Below are positions 23,955 to 33,729 of a stretch of 64,000 bases of DNA, piece after piece (position 1 is the first letter of the stretch; every line of letters begins with the position of its first letter). Position numbers and translations under genes: made by a program. The notes beneath the pieces are model-generated. The model searched no databases, was not told the origin of the DNA, and saw only the letters and a program-made list of their open reading frames with translations. Source of the DNA: Prevotella communis (GTDB lineage Bacteria > Bacteroidota > Bacteroidia > Bacteroidales > Bacteroidaceae); NCBI RefSeq assembly GCF_022024115.1, contig NZ_CP091792.1, positions 620,001 to 684,000 of the forward strand. The letters are read 5' to 3'.

Positions 23955-26618
23955 ATGAAAATCAAAAAACCGATTGACCTGCAGAGGTCGCTTGCATTGC
24001 AAGATTTCTGGAAACGGAGCCGGTGTCATCTTCTCGCTGTTGGCTTAGCGCTGACATGTGCTGGTGGGTTTGTTTCTTGTTCGGAGTACGACTTGGATGA
24101 AAACACCCCCGCAGGGTGGGATCGCAGCATCTACAGTTGGCTGGATGAACAGGATGACTTTACCACCATGGTGAAGTTGATTAATGACCTGGACTACCGT
24201 GATGTGCTGGCAAAGACGGGTTCGAAGACCCTGTTTGCCGCCGACGACCAAGCCTTTGACCGTTTCTTTAAGAACAATTCATGGGGCGTCAAGAAGTATG
24301 AGGACCTGACTGTGGCCCAGAAGCGTAAACTGCTTTTCGGTGCCATGATTAACAACAGTTATCAGGTACAGACACTCTCAAGTACCCCCAACGCCAGTGG
24401 AACTCCTGTTGAGGGTGATGCCATGCGTCGCAGTTCTGCACTTGAGCCTTTCGACAATGTGCAGATTCTGGAAAAGAAAGATATCCCGAATGCTGACTAT
24501 TGGTCCATGTATCAGGGAAGAGACTCTTTGGTGGTGCTGCATGATGCTACCGAGACGCCGATGATTCATTTCATTGAGCGTTATATGGTGAACAAGCAGA
24601 TTACCAATGAAGACTATGACTTCCTGTATAATCATACAACCCATCGCCAGAGTGGTGACGCTTCTGTGAACGGTGCCCAGATTGTGGAACAGAATATCCG
24701 TTGCCTGAATGGTTTTATCAACCGTATGAGTGAGGTGGTGACACCTCTGCCCAATATGGCTGATATTATTATGTCAAAGCCAAACACGACAGTCTTTGCA
24801 CATCTGCTGAACCGCTATTCAGTGCTGGATTGTATGGACGATGAGACGAAGGATTCCTACAACGCCAGCAGAGGTACTCATGTAGACTCTGTGTTCCAGT
24901 TGCGCTATTTCTCTGAGCGTTCTCAGGGTAAGGCCTTCAATAAGTCGCATAACCAGGTGAGTGAGGACTTCGGTGAACTGCCTTATGATCCAGGATGGAA
25001 CAGTTATAATGTACCTTCTAATTCTACTGGAAGTACCGCTATGCAGCAGGATATGGCTGTGATGCTGGTTCCTTCTGATGAGGCTTTGAACAAGTACTGG
25101 GAAGAAGGTGCCGGTGCTGCCTTGCGTAAGAGCTTCGGTTCTTGGGATAATGTGCCTTACAGCACCCTGACCGAGTTTATGAGCGCCAATATGCTTGAGT
25201 CACTCTCAGGCAGTGTGCCCAGTAAGTTCCAGTTCATCCTGAATGATGCAGCTGATCCCATGGGTATTAAAACTACCGATGTGGACTCTGTATGGCTCGC
25301 TTGTAACGGTGCTATCTATCTGACGAACCGTGTGTTCACACCTACTTCATTCGTCAGTGTGATGTACCCCACTGTGGTGGATAAGAATATGTCTATCATG
25401 CTTTGGGCTATCAAGAAACTGAATTATCAGGCTTATCTGAACTCACTGAATGCCCGCTATAGTTTCTTCTTGCCATCCAACAAGGCACTGCTGGAATATG
25501 TTGACCCCTGTTCATACGGAAAACCACAGCGTCAGATGCTGCGCTTCCATTACGATTCCGATCGTAAGGGTAATGAGGTTTATGCAAGTATTCATAACAT
25601 AGATCCTGAGACAGGCGTAGCCGGTGACTCTGTTGGCGTATATACCAATAGTAATGGTACGAATCTGGACTTGAACCCGATTCTGAACCGATTGTATACC
25701 ATTCTTGATGATCACGTGGTGATTGGTAATGTGGAGGACGGACATGAGTATTACCGCACGAAGGGAGGCTCAATACTCCGCGTGAAGAATGCAGGACAGA
25801 GCTCTATGCTGGTTGAAGGAACCCGCCAGATCAACGGTGAGACCCCATCAGTACCTGTCAGCTATATTTATGACCAGACACCTGAGACACAGGGCGGTAA
25901 CGGTAAGAGCTATATCCTGGAGCAGGGTCCTGTGCTGGGTACACGTCAGACCGTATTCAATATCCTGGGTCAGCATCCTGAATTCAAGCGTTTCCATGAC
26001 CTGCTTGAGGCCAGTGAACTTATCGAGACCAAGCATGATAAGAAGTTTGCTTGCAGTGACAGCTGTATCAGTGTGTTCAATAACTTCCATTATACGGTCT
26101 ATGTACCTACCAATGAGAGTATCGACCAGCTGATTGCCGATGGTGACCTGCATACCTGGGATGATGTGGCTGCCCTGGATACGACCATCGCCGAACAGAA
26201 CACATTGTATCATCAGTATGTGAACGAGATTGACGCTTTCCTGCGTTACCACATCCAGGATAATGCCATTGTGATCAATGCCGATAACACCACTGGCATG
26301 GATAAAATGGATAGTGAAGGCAATTTCACAACTCCTTATGAGACGGCTTACCTGGCAACTGAGAAGACCTCAACCGGTAAAATCAGGGCTTTCAAGAAGT
26401 TGAACGTGAAGACCAATGAGAAGGGTTCTGATATCTGGATTATTGATGCCGGCGGCAATACCCGTAAGGTTGTGAAGACTCCCGGACTCTATAACCTGAT
26501 GGCTCGTGAGTTTACGTATGCACAGAGCGAGAAGAGTCAGGCAAGTATTATCCACAACTCTTCATCGGCCGTGGTTCACCTGATTGACGGACCGTTAATG
26601 ACTAAGAAAAAGAACTGA
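23955..26618 (+). CDS. Lipoprotein with about four fasciclin (FAS1) domains
   Basis: An 887-residue surface lipoprotein candidate: after a basic N-terminus and hydrophobic stretch comes the lipobox GFVSCS (Cys near 37). Four FAS1-like units can be followed by their turn motifs: KTLFAADDQAFDRFF (about 95), AVMLVPSDEALNKYW (about 370), YSFFLPSNKALLEYV (about 500) and YTVYVPTNESIDQLI (about 715), the last ending SSAVVHLIDGPLM. FAS1 domains usually mediate adhesion or binding. It is the first gene of an operon with two SusC/SusD pairs, so a role as surface glycan-binding protein is inferred. It is not an enzyme by any motif I can see. Confidence 0.8.
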   Translation: MKIKKPIDLQRSLALQDFWKRSRCHLLAVGLALTCAGGFVSCSEYDLDENTPAGWDRSIYSWLDEQDDFTTMVKLINDLDYRDVLAKTGSKTLFAADDQAFDRFFKNNSWGVKKYEDLTVAQKRKLLFGAMINNSYQVQTLSSTPNASGTPVEGDAMRRSSALEPFDNVQILEKKDIPNADYWSMYQGRDSLVVLHDATETPMIHFIERYMVNKQITNEDYDFLYNHTTHRQSGDASVNGAQIVEQNIRCLNGFINRMSEVVTPLPNMADIIMSKPNTTVFAHLLNRYSVLDCMDDETKDSYNASRGTHVDSVFQLRYFSERSQGKAFNKSHNQVSEDFGELPYDPGWNSYNVPSNSTGSTAMQQDMAVMLVPSDEALNKYWEEGAGAALRKSFGSWDNVPYSTLTEFMSANMLESLSGSVPSKFQFILNDAADPMGIKTTDVDSVWLACNGAIYLTNRVFTPTSFVSVMYPTVVDKNMSIMLWAIKKLNYQAYLNSLNARYSFFLPSNKALLEYVDPCSYGKPQRQMLRFHYDSDRKGNEVYASIHNIDPETGVAGDSVGVYTNSNGTNLDLNPILNRLYTILDDHVVIGNVEDGHEYYRTKGGSILRVKNAGQSSMLVEGTRQINGETPSVPVSYIYDQTPETQGGNGKSYILEQGPVLGTRQTVFNILGQHPEFKRFHDLLEASELIETKHDKKFACSDSCISVFNNFHYTVYVPTNESIDQLIADGDLHTWDDVAALDTTIAEQNTLYHQYVNEIDAFLRYHIQDNAIVINADNTTGMDKMDSEGNFTTPYETAYLATEKTSTGKIRAFKKLNVKTNEKGSDIWIIDAGGNTRKVVKTPGLYNLMAREFTYAQSEKSQASIIHNSSSAVVHLIDGPLMTKKKN

Positions 26619-26632
26619 TATTGATAATTATT

Positions 26633-29600
26633 ATGATGAGTAAAAGATTTGCTAGAATTTTAGGATTGATAATTTTCAGTTGTCAGTTGTCAATTATCAG
26701 TTCCTATGCCCAGAAAGCGGGCGATATCATCAGCGGAACAGTGACTGATGCCTTCGGTCCTGTGATGCAGGCCAACGTCATTGAGATAGACGCCGCCAAC
26801 CGTATCGTGGCCGCTGCTACAACAGATATGAATGGTAACTTCTCCTTCAAGCTGAAGAATCCGAAGGATAAGTTGAAAATCTCTTATGTGGGATGTAAGA
26901 CGCAGATTCTGCCTATCAACAAGACCCACTATAATATTAAATTGGTGGACCAGACCACGCTGACGGGTGTTGAAATCGTTTCAAGTAAGAAAGCCGGCGG
27001 TTCAGGTCTGCAGATTCCCGTCAAGGAAATCTCGTCTGCCCGTCAGAGCATCGACATGAAGGAGTTCGAGGGTCTGTCAGTGACAACCGTCGACGAGGCT
27101 CTGCAGGGTCGTATCGCCGGTCTGGATATCGTGGCCAACTCAGGTAACCTGGGTAGCGGTACTTCAATGCGTCTGCGTGGTGTGTCGAGTATTAACAGTT
27201 CAAGCGAACCTCTGATTGTGGTCGATGGTAATGTGTTGCAGGGTGGTGCACCTTCCGACTTCGACTTCCAGTCGGCCAATGATGAGAAATTCGCTGAACT
27301 GCTGAATATCAACCCCGAGGATATCGAGAGTATCTCAGTATTGAAGGATGCTGCTGCTACCGCTATCTGGGGTTCACAGGGTGGTAATGGTGTTATCGAG
27401 ATCAAGACCAAGCGTGGCGCACGTGGTAATACGCGCGTAACCTATAGCTTCCGTCTGACCGGAACCTATCAGCCCAACGGTATGAAACTGCTGAACGGTG
27501 ACGAGTACACCATGCTGCTGAAAGAGGAGTATTTCAATCCTCACATGGATCCCAATGCCAGTGATGACATCAATGAGATTAACTATGTCTCTGGTGGTAA
27601 GTTCTCTGAGTATCAGATGTATAACAATAATACCGACTGGGTAGATGCTGTGAAGAAGACCGGTTGGCGCCAGAACCACTATGTGTCACTGAGCGGTGGT
27701 GGTGAGAAGGCTAACTTCCGTATTGCTGCCGGTTACGACCACGAGACTGGTTCTATCATCAAGCAGCAGTTGGACCGTTTCACCACACGTGTGGCTTTGG
27801 ACTATTTCGTGTCTGACCGTATCAAGATTGCGACCAATGTGTCGCTGACTTATACCGACAACCATAAGAACTATTCAGACCTGCTGTCTGTTGCTTATCG
27901 TCGTATGCCTAACCTGAGCATCTACGAGGAGGATAAGAATGGTAACTCGCTGAGTGAGTTCTATAACATGCTGCCCAGCTCCAATAAGGTGTTTGAGGAC
28001 AACCAGTATAAGGACTACAACCCCATTGCTCTGGCTTATCTTGCTCAGAGCGAGGAGAGTAGCTATAATATTGAACCTGAGTTCAAGTTGAACTATGAAC
28101 TGTTGGGTATAGAGAATGAACAGACCCGACTCACTTACGAGGGTAAGATTGTGTTCAATATCTCTAACCGCTATAATGATATGTTCCGTCCTGTGGAACT
28201 GAGTACAGGCGGATGGACAAGTAAGGATGCCAACCTGGCTACCAGCACTGCCAATAAGAGTCTGGGTGTTACCACAACACATACGCTGACCTTCGTACCA
28301 CAGTTCCGTAACAAGGATCACTCTTTGATGATGTTGCTGCGCGGGCAGTTGACAAAGGGTACAAGCACCAACCAGAATACCAGTGAGTACGGTCTGCCTT
28401 CCGGTACTATCCGTTCTACCAGTGCAGCAGGTATCATTGACGCCTTCAGTGCTTCACCTGGCCAGTGGCGTAGCTTGTATTTCACCTATTCGGCCCACTA
28501 TGCTTACAAGGGCCGTTACGTAGCCGACTTCTCTGTACGTCGCGACGGTACGACCAAGTTTGGTAATGACAAGCGCTGGGGTAACTTCCCTGCTTTGTCA
28601 GGTAAGTGGATTGTCAGTGATGAGCCATGGATGAAGAAAGGTCTTCCTTTCGTGTCGATGCTGGCTGCCCGTTTGGGATGGGGTATCGTAGGTAACCCTC
28701 CAGGCGGTGAAGGTCTTTACTACAGTAAGTATACCGGTGGTAAGGGTTATATGAACTACGGTTCTGTGTACCAGAAGAATATCCAGTTGAAGAAACTGAA
28801 GTGGGAACAGAAGGAGACCATCAACTTCGGTCTTGACTTCGGTTTCTGGAATGAGTTGATTAGTGGTAATGTGGAGGTGTATCGTCAGAAGACCACCGAT
28901 CTGCTGATGGGTAACCGCTCACTGCCTTCAAGTTCTGGTTTCCCCTCTCTGGATTATCAGAACGTAGGTGCCATGGAGAATGTGGGTTGGGAGTTCAACC
29001 TGAATGGTAACCGTATCATCAAGGCCGGTAAGTTCTCGGTTGACTTCAACGTTACTTTTGCCAACAACCGCAATAAGTTGACAGAGATGGATGAGACCGT
29101 GCTGGCTTCACTGAATAATGACTTCGACAAGAAGAATGGCAGCTACCTCTCACGTGTGGAGCTGAACCGTCCTCTGGGTGGTATCTATGGCTTCCGCTAC
29201 AAGGGTGTATACCAGTACAGCAAGTACTCTGAGGTAGAGGTTCCTGGTGTCAGTGGTCCCAATGCTCCTGTGGCACGTGATAAGGATGGCAATGTCATCG
29301 TGGACAACTACGGTCGCACGAAGCCTATGAGATTCTGCTACACCGGCATCGAGGAAGATGAGAAGGAGTTCAAGGGTGGTGACGCTATCTATGAGGATAT
29401 CAACCACGACGGACAGATCAATGAGTTGGATATCGTATATCTCGGCTCTTCTCTGCCTAAGTTTACCGGTGGTTTCGGCTTTAAGTTGCATTTCGGCCGT
29501 CTAACACTGAACAACCAGTTTAACTTCCGTTATGGCAACAAGATTATCAATAAGGCACGTATGAATGCAGAGAATATGTATTCAAACAACAACCAGAGTC

Positions 29601-29944
29601 GTGCCGTGCTGTGGCGCTGGCGTGTTGAGGGTGACATCGCCCCCATCCCGCGCGCGCTATATAATTATGGTTATAACTGGTTGGGTAGCGACCGCTTCGT
29701 GGAGGATGGTTCTTTCATCCGTCTGAACTATACACAGCTGAGCTATGCTGTACCACAGAAGCATCTGAAAAAGCTCGGTCTGAACCAGTTGAGTCTGTAT
29801 GTATCGGCTAACAACTTGTTTGTACTGACTAAGTATTCTGGTGCCGACCCAGAGGTGGGTTACGGTGGCTATGGTGTCGTGACGGATAATGCACAGACAC
29901 CTCGTGCCAAGTCATTCACCGGCGGTGTTACTATTTCTTTCTAA
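26633..29944 (+). CDS. SusC-like TonB-dependent transporter (first pair)
   Basis: Outer-membrane importer of oligosaccharides, working with the SusD lid encoded next. The start ATG giving MMSKRFARILG is chosen over an upstream TTG; the protein has 1103 residues. It shows a signal peptide, a carboxypeptidase-regulatory-like domain (about 30-110, GDIISGTVTDAFGPV), the plug (TVDEALQGRIAGLDI, LRGVSSINSSSEPLIVVDG, NPEDIESISVLKDAAATAIWGSQ split across blades) and a beta-barrel ending GGVTISF. The signal peptide itself is partly encoded by heptad repeats at 26665-26699. Confidence 0.95.
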   Translation: MMSKRFARILGLIIFSCQLSIISSYAQKAGDIISGTVTDAFGPVMQANVIEIDAANRIVAAATTDMNGNFSFKLKNPKDKLKISYVGCKTQILPINKTHYNIKLVDQTTLTGVEIVSSKKAGGSGLQIPVKEISSARQSIDMKEFEGLSVTTVDEALQGRIAGLDIVANSGNLGSGTSMRLRGVSSINSSSEPLIVVDGNVLQGGAPSDFDFQSANDEKFAELLNINPEDIESISVLKDAAATAIWGSQGGNGVIEIKTKRGARGNTRVTYSFRLTGTYQPNGMKLLNGDEYTMLLKEEYFNPHMDPNASDDINEINYVSGGKFSEYQMYNNNTDWVDAVKKTGWRQNHYVSLSGGGEKANFRIAAGYDHETGSIIKQQLDRFTTRVALDYFVSDRIKIATNVSLTYTDNHKNYSDLLSVAYRRMPNLSIYEEDKNGNSLSEFYNMLPSSNKVFEDNQYKDYNPIALAYLAQSEESSYNIEPEFKLNYELLGIENEQTRLTYEGKIVFNISNRYNDMFRPVELSTGGWTSKDANLATSTANKSLGVTTTHTLTFVPQFRNKDHSLMMLLRGQLTKGTSTNQNTSEYGLPSGTIRSTSAAGIIDAFSASPGQWRSLYFTYSAHYAYKGRYVADFSVRRDGTTKFGNDKRWGNFPALSGKWIVSDEPWMKKGLPFVSMLAARLGWGIVGNPPGGEGLYYSKYTGGKGYMNYGSVYQKNIQLKKLKWEQKETINFGLDFGFWNELISGNVEVYRQKTTDLLMGNRSLPSSSGFPSLDYQNVGAMENVGWEFNLNGNRIIKAGKFSVDFNVTFANNRNKLTEMDETVLASLNNDFDKKNGSYLSRVELNRPLGGIYGFRYKGVYQYSKYSEVEVPGVSGPNAPVARDKDGNVIVDNYGRTKPMRFCYTGIEEDEKEFKGGDAIYEDINHDGQINELDIVYLGSSLPKFTGGFGFKLHFGRLTLNNQFNFRYGNKIINKARMNAENMYSNNNQSRAVLWRWRVEGDIAPIPRALYNYGYNWLGSDRFVEDGSFIRLNYTQLSYAVPQKHLKKLGLNQLSLYVSANNLFVLTKYSGADPEVGYGGYGVVTDNAQTPRAKSFTGGVTISF
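26665..26699. repeat. Heptad tract in the SusC signal peptide
   Basis: Units ATTTTCA, GTTGTCA, GTTGTCA, ATTATCA follow an ATTGAT word. The same words occur in the gaps between the genes of this operon. Confidence 0.75.
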
Positions 29945-29964
29945 TTGATAAAAAACTGGAAATT

Positions 29965-31671
29965 ATGATTACCAAAAACATAAAACATAACTTGGCCGTT
30001 CTTGCAATGGGCTGTGGTGTTGCCTTTACTACAGCAGGCTGCAATGATTTCCTCGATGTGCTGCCCATGAATGATGTGGTGCTCGAGAACTACTGGACCA
30101 AGGAGAGCGACGTCACCAGTGTGCTGATGGGTTGCTACGAGAGTCTTCAGTCGGGTGATTGTGTGACCCGTATGGGACTGTGGGGTGAGGTTCGCTCTGA
30201 TAATATCAGGATGGGAAACTCGTCGGCACAGGACCTGGAGCAGATGTTGAAGGAGAATATCCTGCCAACAAACGGTTACTGCAACTGGACGGCTTTTTAT
30301 CAGACTATCAATCGTTGTAATATTCTGATGTACTATGCTCCCAAGGTGCAGGAGTTGGATCCAAACTATACGCAGTCGGAGATGAAGGCCAATATTGCTG
30401 AGGCTACATTCATCCGTTCACTGTGTTACTTCTACCTGATTCGTACTTTCCGTGATGTGCCGTTCACACGCGAACCCAGTATCGATGATACCAAGGAGTA
30501 CCGTATTCCCGCTGATTCATTCAACGTGGTGCTCAATAATATCATTGCTGACATGGAGGCTGTGAAGGATGATGCACCCATGTATTTCCGCAAACCGAGT
30601 CCTGACAGGATTGACAGTGATGCTGAGCGTGACAATACGGCTCGCGTCACCCGTCCTGCCATGTATGCGCTCCTGGCCGACCTCTATCTGTGGCAGGGCG
30701 ACTGGAAGAAGTGCGTGGAATGTTGTGACTATGTGATTGACTTCAAGAAAGATGAGTTCGACAAGCTGCTGAAACGTCGTTTGCAGAATGATGTGCAGTT
30801 GTTCAACGAGATACCTCTTTATCTTGAGAAGGTAGGTAGCCTTTCCGGTAATGCCTATAATGCAATCTTTGGCGAAGGTAACTCTTTTGAGAGTATCTTT
30901 GAGATTTCTTATGTAAGTAGCAATACCGATAATCAGAATTCATATGTTGGTTCGTTCTTTACGCACGTGAACAATAATCAAATTACCAGCGGTAATCTGG
31001 TGGCTTATGATGGATTCTATGATGGCTTGCCCACAAAGAATACGGAACTCTTCAATACCAAGGATTGCCGTGCCTACGAGTCAATCTACGAGCGAGGAAC
31101 AGCCTACTGGATTTCTAAGTATGGTGCCCAGACGGTTGAGCTGGATAATACGAAGACCAACTGGAAACCAAGTTATAGCTGGCGTTCGGAGAATTTCTCC
31201 AATTGGATTGTCTATCGCCTTACTGACGTGATGCTGATGAAGGCTGAGGCGCTGATAGAGCAGGGTAGTGACAATTATGAGGATGCCTTCACGCTGATTA
31301 ATGCTGTGAACCGACGTGCTGTCAACTCGTTGACACCCGGTAGTGGCGAGGTGCTCAAATTTGATGACTATAAGAACACCCTTGATGATATGAGAAAGCT
31401 TGTGATGGAGGAACGTCAACGTGAGTTCATGTTCGAGGGTAAGCGCTGGTTTGACCTGGTACGTATGGCCCGTCGCACTGGCAGCACCAGGGAACTGGCT
31501 AAGACTGTTACCAAGAAACAGCTGACGAATATCGGTGGTATCCAGATCCGTCTGGCCGACCCCAATGCGCTTTATATGCCTTATAGCCGTTCAGAACTGA
31601 AGGTAAACCCCTATTTGACGCAGAATCCTGCCTATAATACAGGTGGTGATGCCGATCTGCAGAAGAACTAA
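29965..31671 (+). CDS. SusD/RagB family lipoprotein (first pair)
   Basis: Surface lipoprotein that caps the SusC barrel and binds glycan. The 568 residues start with a signal and lipobox TTAGC, followed by NDFLDVLPMNDV, typical of the family. TPR-like helices occupy most of the N-terminal half (AEATFIRSLCYFYLIRTFRDVP), and the C-terminal VMEERQREFMFEGKRWFDLVR is diagnostic. It follows its SusC partner by 20 bases. Confidence 0.95.
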   Translation: MITKNIKHNLAVLAMGCGVAFTTAGCNDFLDVLPMNDVVLENYWTKESDVTSVLMGCYESLQSGDCVTRMGLWGEVRSDNIRMGNSSAQDLEQMLKENILPTNGYCNWTAFYQTINRCNILMYYAPKVQELDPNYTQSEMKANIAEATFIRSLCYFYLIRTFRDVPFTREPSIDDTKEYRIPADSFNVVLNNIIADMEAVKDDAPMYFRKPSPDRIDSDAERDNTARVTRPAMYALLADLYLWQGDWKKCVECCDYVIDFKKDEFDKLLKRRLQNDVQLFNEIPLYLEKVGSLSGNAYNAIFGEGNSFESIFEISYVSSNTDNQNSYVGSFFTHVNNNQITSGNLVAYDGFYDGLPTKNTELFNTKDCRAYESIYERGTAYWISKYGAQTVELDNTKTNWKPSYSWRSENFSNWIVYRLTDVMLMKAEALIEQGSDNYEDAFTLINAVNRRAVNSLTPGSGEVLKFDDYKNTLDDMRKLVMEERQREFMFEGKRWFDLVRMARRTGSTRELAKTVTKKQLTNIGGIQIRLADPNALYMPYSRSELKVNPYLTQNPAYNTGGDADLQKN

Positions 31672-31674
31672 GAC

Positions 31675-31709
31675 GATAATTGACAATTGAACATTGAAAA
31701 TTATGAATA
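31675..31709. repeat. Heptad tract ending on a start codon
   Basis: Five units GATAATT, GACAATT, GAACATT, GAAAATT, ATGAATA. The ATG of the next gene falls in register with the repeat. Confidence 0.8.
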
Positions 31710-33694
31710 TAATGAAAATATATAGAAATATATGGCAACTGGCCGCTGCATGTTGCCTGTTGGCTGTTGGCGCAGTGACGACTTCTTGTTCTGACGACGA
31801 CAGCGACGCACCTCTGAATTTCTATTCTTCGGTACGTCTCACTGCTGCAGAGTTCATCGAGGCCGATGATGCGCAGTTCAGTGACTTCAAGTATATCCTC
31901 CAGAAGGGTAACTATCTTGGTATGCTGAAGACTTACGGACACTATACCGTCTTCGCTCCAACCAATGAAGCTATCCAGCTGTATCTGAAAGAGAAAGGCT
32001 ATCCTTGTGTTGACAGTCTTCCTAAGGAGATTTGTGACACCCTCTCACGCACGCATATTGTGAGTGACAAGGCTTACTTCACAACCGATATGGGTGATGA
32101 GGTGTCGCCAGTCAACATGAATGATAACTATATCAACATGACCTCGGACAGTGATGTGGTCAATAATAATGCGCTGGTATTCTATGTCAACGAGAAATCA
32201 CGTCTGATTCAGCGTGACGACTCGGTGACCAATGGCGTAGTTCATGTCATTGACCATGTCATCAAGGCCAGCAACGACTTGCTGCCAGCCCTGATTGAAC
32301 AGAATCCCAAGCTGAGCATCTTCTATCAGGCTCTTCGTCTGACTGGCATGGCCGACTCGCTGATGAAGTATATCGACCAGACCTATACAGTAGACCCCGA
32401 CTCTGCTATCGGTGGTAAGGGCTTTGGCGTGGTAAACTCTACGGCCGGTGACGGCTCTGGCCAGAAGACAACGACCTATTATCCCAAGGAACGTAAGTTC
32501 ATGTTTACGGCCTTTGTGGAAACCGACTCTGTCTTTGAGGCAAATGGTATCCATAACCTGGATGAACTGATTCAGTTTGCCAACACAATCTATCATGAGT
32601 CTTACCCCGATGACTTGGACTACGACAACGACTACAAGGATCGTCGTAACCCATTGAACCGTTTCATCAGTTATCACCTGATGCCATGTAAGGGCGACCG
32701 TGACTACTGGGTTCACTGTAAGGGTGCACTCTGGAAGAACAAGTTCCTGGTAGAGTCTTACGACCCTGAAGAATATTTCGAGACAATGGCTCCTCATACC
32801 ATCATGCGTTTCAGCAGTCCTGCCGGTGAAGAGGTCTATATCAACCGCAAGGAGACTTATGCTTCTGTGAATGGTGTATGGACGAAACCTAAGAAGACGG
32901 TGGAACAGGAAGGTATTCATGTGCTGAAGGAAAAGGGCGCTGAGTGTAGTAACGGTATCTATCACTATATCGACGGTATCCTGGTTTATTCCAAGGATGT
33001 ACGCTCAAATGTGCTCAACCGCCGTATCCGTATCGACAGCAGCTGTCTGAGTCCTGAGTTCATGAACTCTCATGCACGTTACTATTACATGGGTAAGGAC
33101 CGTATGATGATTGGCTACAAGCATGGTTATCTGATGAACTTCAAGATGCACAATGCCAATACCTTCGTGGGATGTGGAAACGAGCAGGAAGGATGGGTAC
33201 ACTATGAGGGTAGTGGTGTATGTATCACCGGTGAGCGCTTCGATGCCTCTATCAAACTGCCTTCTGTGCCTATGGATGGTACTTATGAGGTACGTATCGG
33301 TTACTCACAGGGTGATGACCGTGGTATTGCCCAGGTTTACCTGAATAATGAGGCCTGCGGTATCCCCGTCAGTTTCCGTATCCTTGATAGTAATGCCGGT
33401 CGTGTGGACGATACTGGTGATGTGGAGGAAGACCGCGCAAACGATAAGGCTATGCGTAACCGTGGTTTCATGAAGGCTATGGCCAGCTATGGTACACGTA
33501 ATGGTACCAGTCTGCGTGACCAGAGCAACTGTTTACGCCGTATCCTTGTACGTCAGACGATGCGTGCCGACCAGGACTACTGGCTGCGTTTCCGCCAGAT
33601 CCTGCCGGGTAACTCGCTCTATATGTCTCTTGACTACGTAGAACTCTGTCCCAAGGATGTCTATGATGATCCGGAAGGTGAAAATCCATTCTAA
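31703..33694 (+). CDS. FAS1-domain lipoprotein with C-terminal beta-sandwich
   Basis: A 663-residue lipoprotein (lipobox TTSCS). A clear FAS1 domain occupies about 45-190 (YTVFAPTNEAIQLYL, later GVVHVIDHVI); a second, more diverged one spans about 195-435, ending GIYHYIDGILVYS. The last 220 residues (YEVRIGYSQGDDRGIAQVYLN ... LYMSLDYVELCP) read like a jelly-roll carbohydrate-binding fold, although I cannot name a family. The ATG at 31703 is chosen; another in frame at 31712 gives MKIYRNIWQL. Position after susD suggests a surface glycan-binding role. Confidence 0.75.
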   Translation: MNIMKIYRNIWQLAAACCLLAVGAVTTSCSDDDSDAPLNFYSSVRLTAAEFIEADDAQFSDFKYILQKGNYLGMLKTYGHYTVFAPTNEAIQLYLKEKGYPCVDSLPKEICDTLSRTHIVSDKAYFTTDMGDEVSPVNMNDNYINMTSDSDVVNNNALVFYVNEKSRLIQRDDSVTNGVVHVIDHVIKASNDLLPALIEQNPKLSIFYQALRLTGMADSLMKYIDQTYTVDPDSAIGGKGFGVVNSTAGDGSGQKTTTYYPKERKFMFTAFVETDSVFEANGIHNLDELIQFANTIYHESYPDDLDYDNDYKDRRNPLNRFISYHLMPCKGDRDYWVHCKGALWKNKFLVESYDPEEYFETMAPHTIMRFSSPAGEEVYINRKETYASVNGVWTKPKKTVEQEGIHVLKEKGAECSNGIYHYIDGILVYSKDVRSNVLNRRIRIDSSCLSPEFMNSHARYYYMGKDRMMIGYKHGYLMNFKMHNANTFVGCGNEQEGWVHYEGSGVCITGERFDASIKLPSVPMDGTYEVRIGYSQGDDRGIAQVYLNNEACGIPVSFRILDSNAGRVDDTGDVEEDRANDKAMRNRGFMKAMASYGTRNGTSLRDQSNCLRRILVRQTMRADQDYWLRFRQILPGNSLYMSLDYVELCPKDVYDDPEGENPF

Positions 33695-33729
33695 TTGACA
33701 ATCGAAAAAAGAAAATTGATAATTATGAC
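33695..33729. repeat. Heptad tract before the third FAS1 gene
   Basis: Units TTGACAA, TCGAAAA, AAGAAAA, TTGATAA, TTATGAC. It fills the whole gap between the two genes and carries the start codon. Confidence 0.65.
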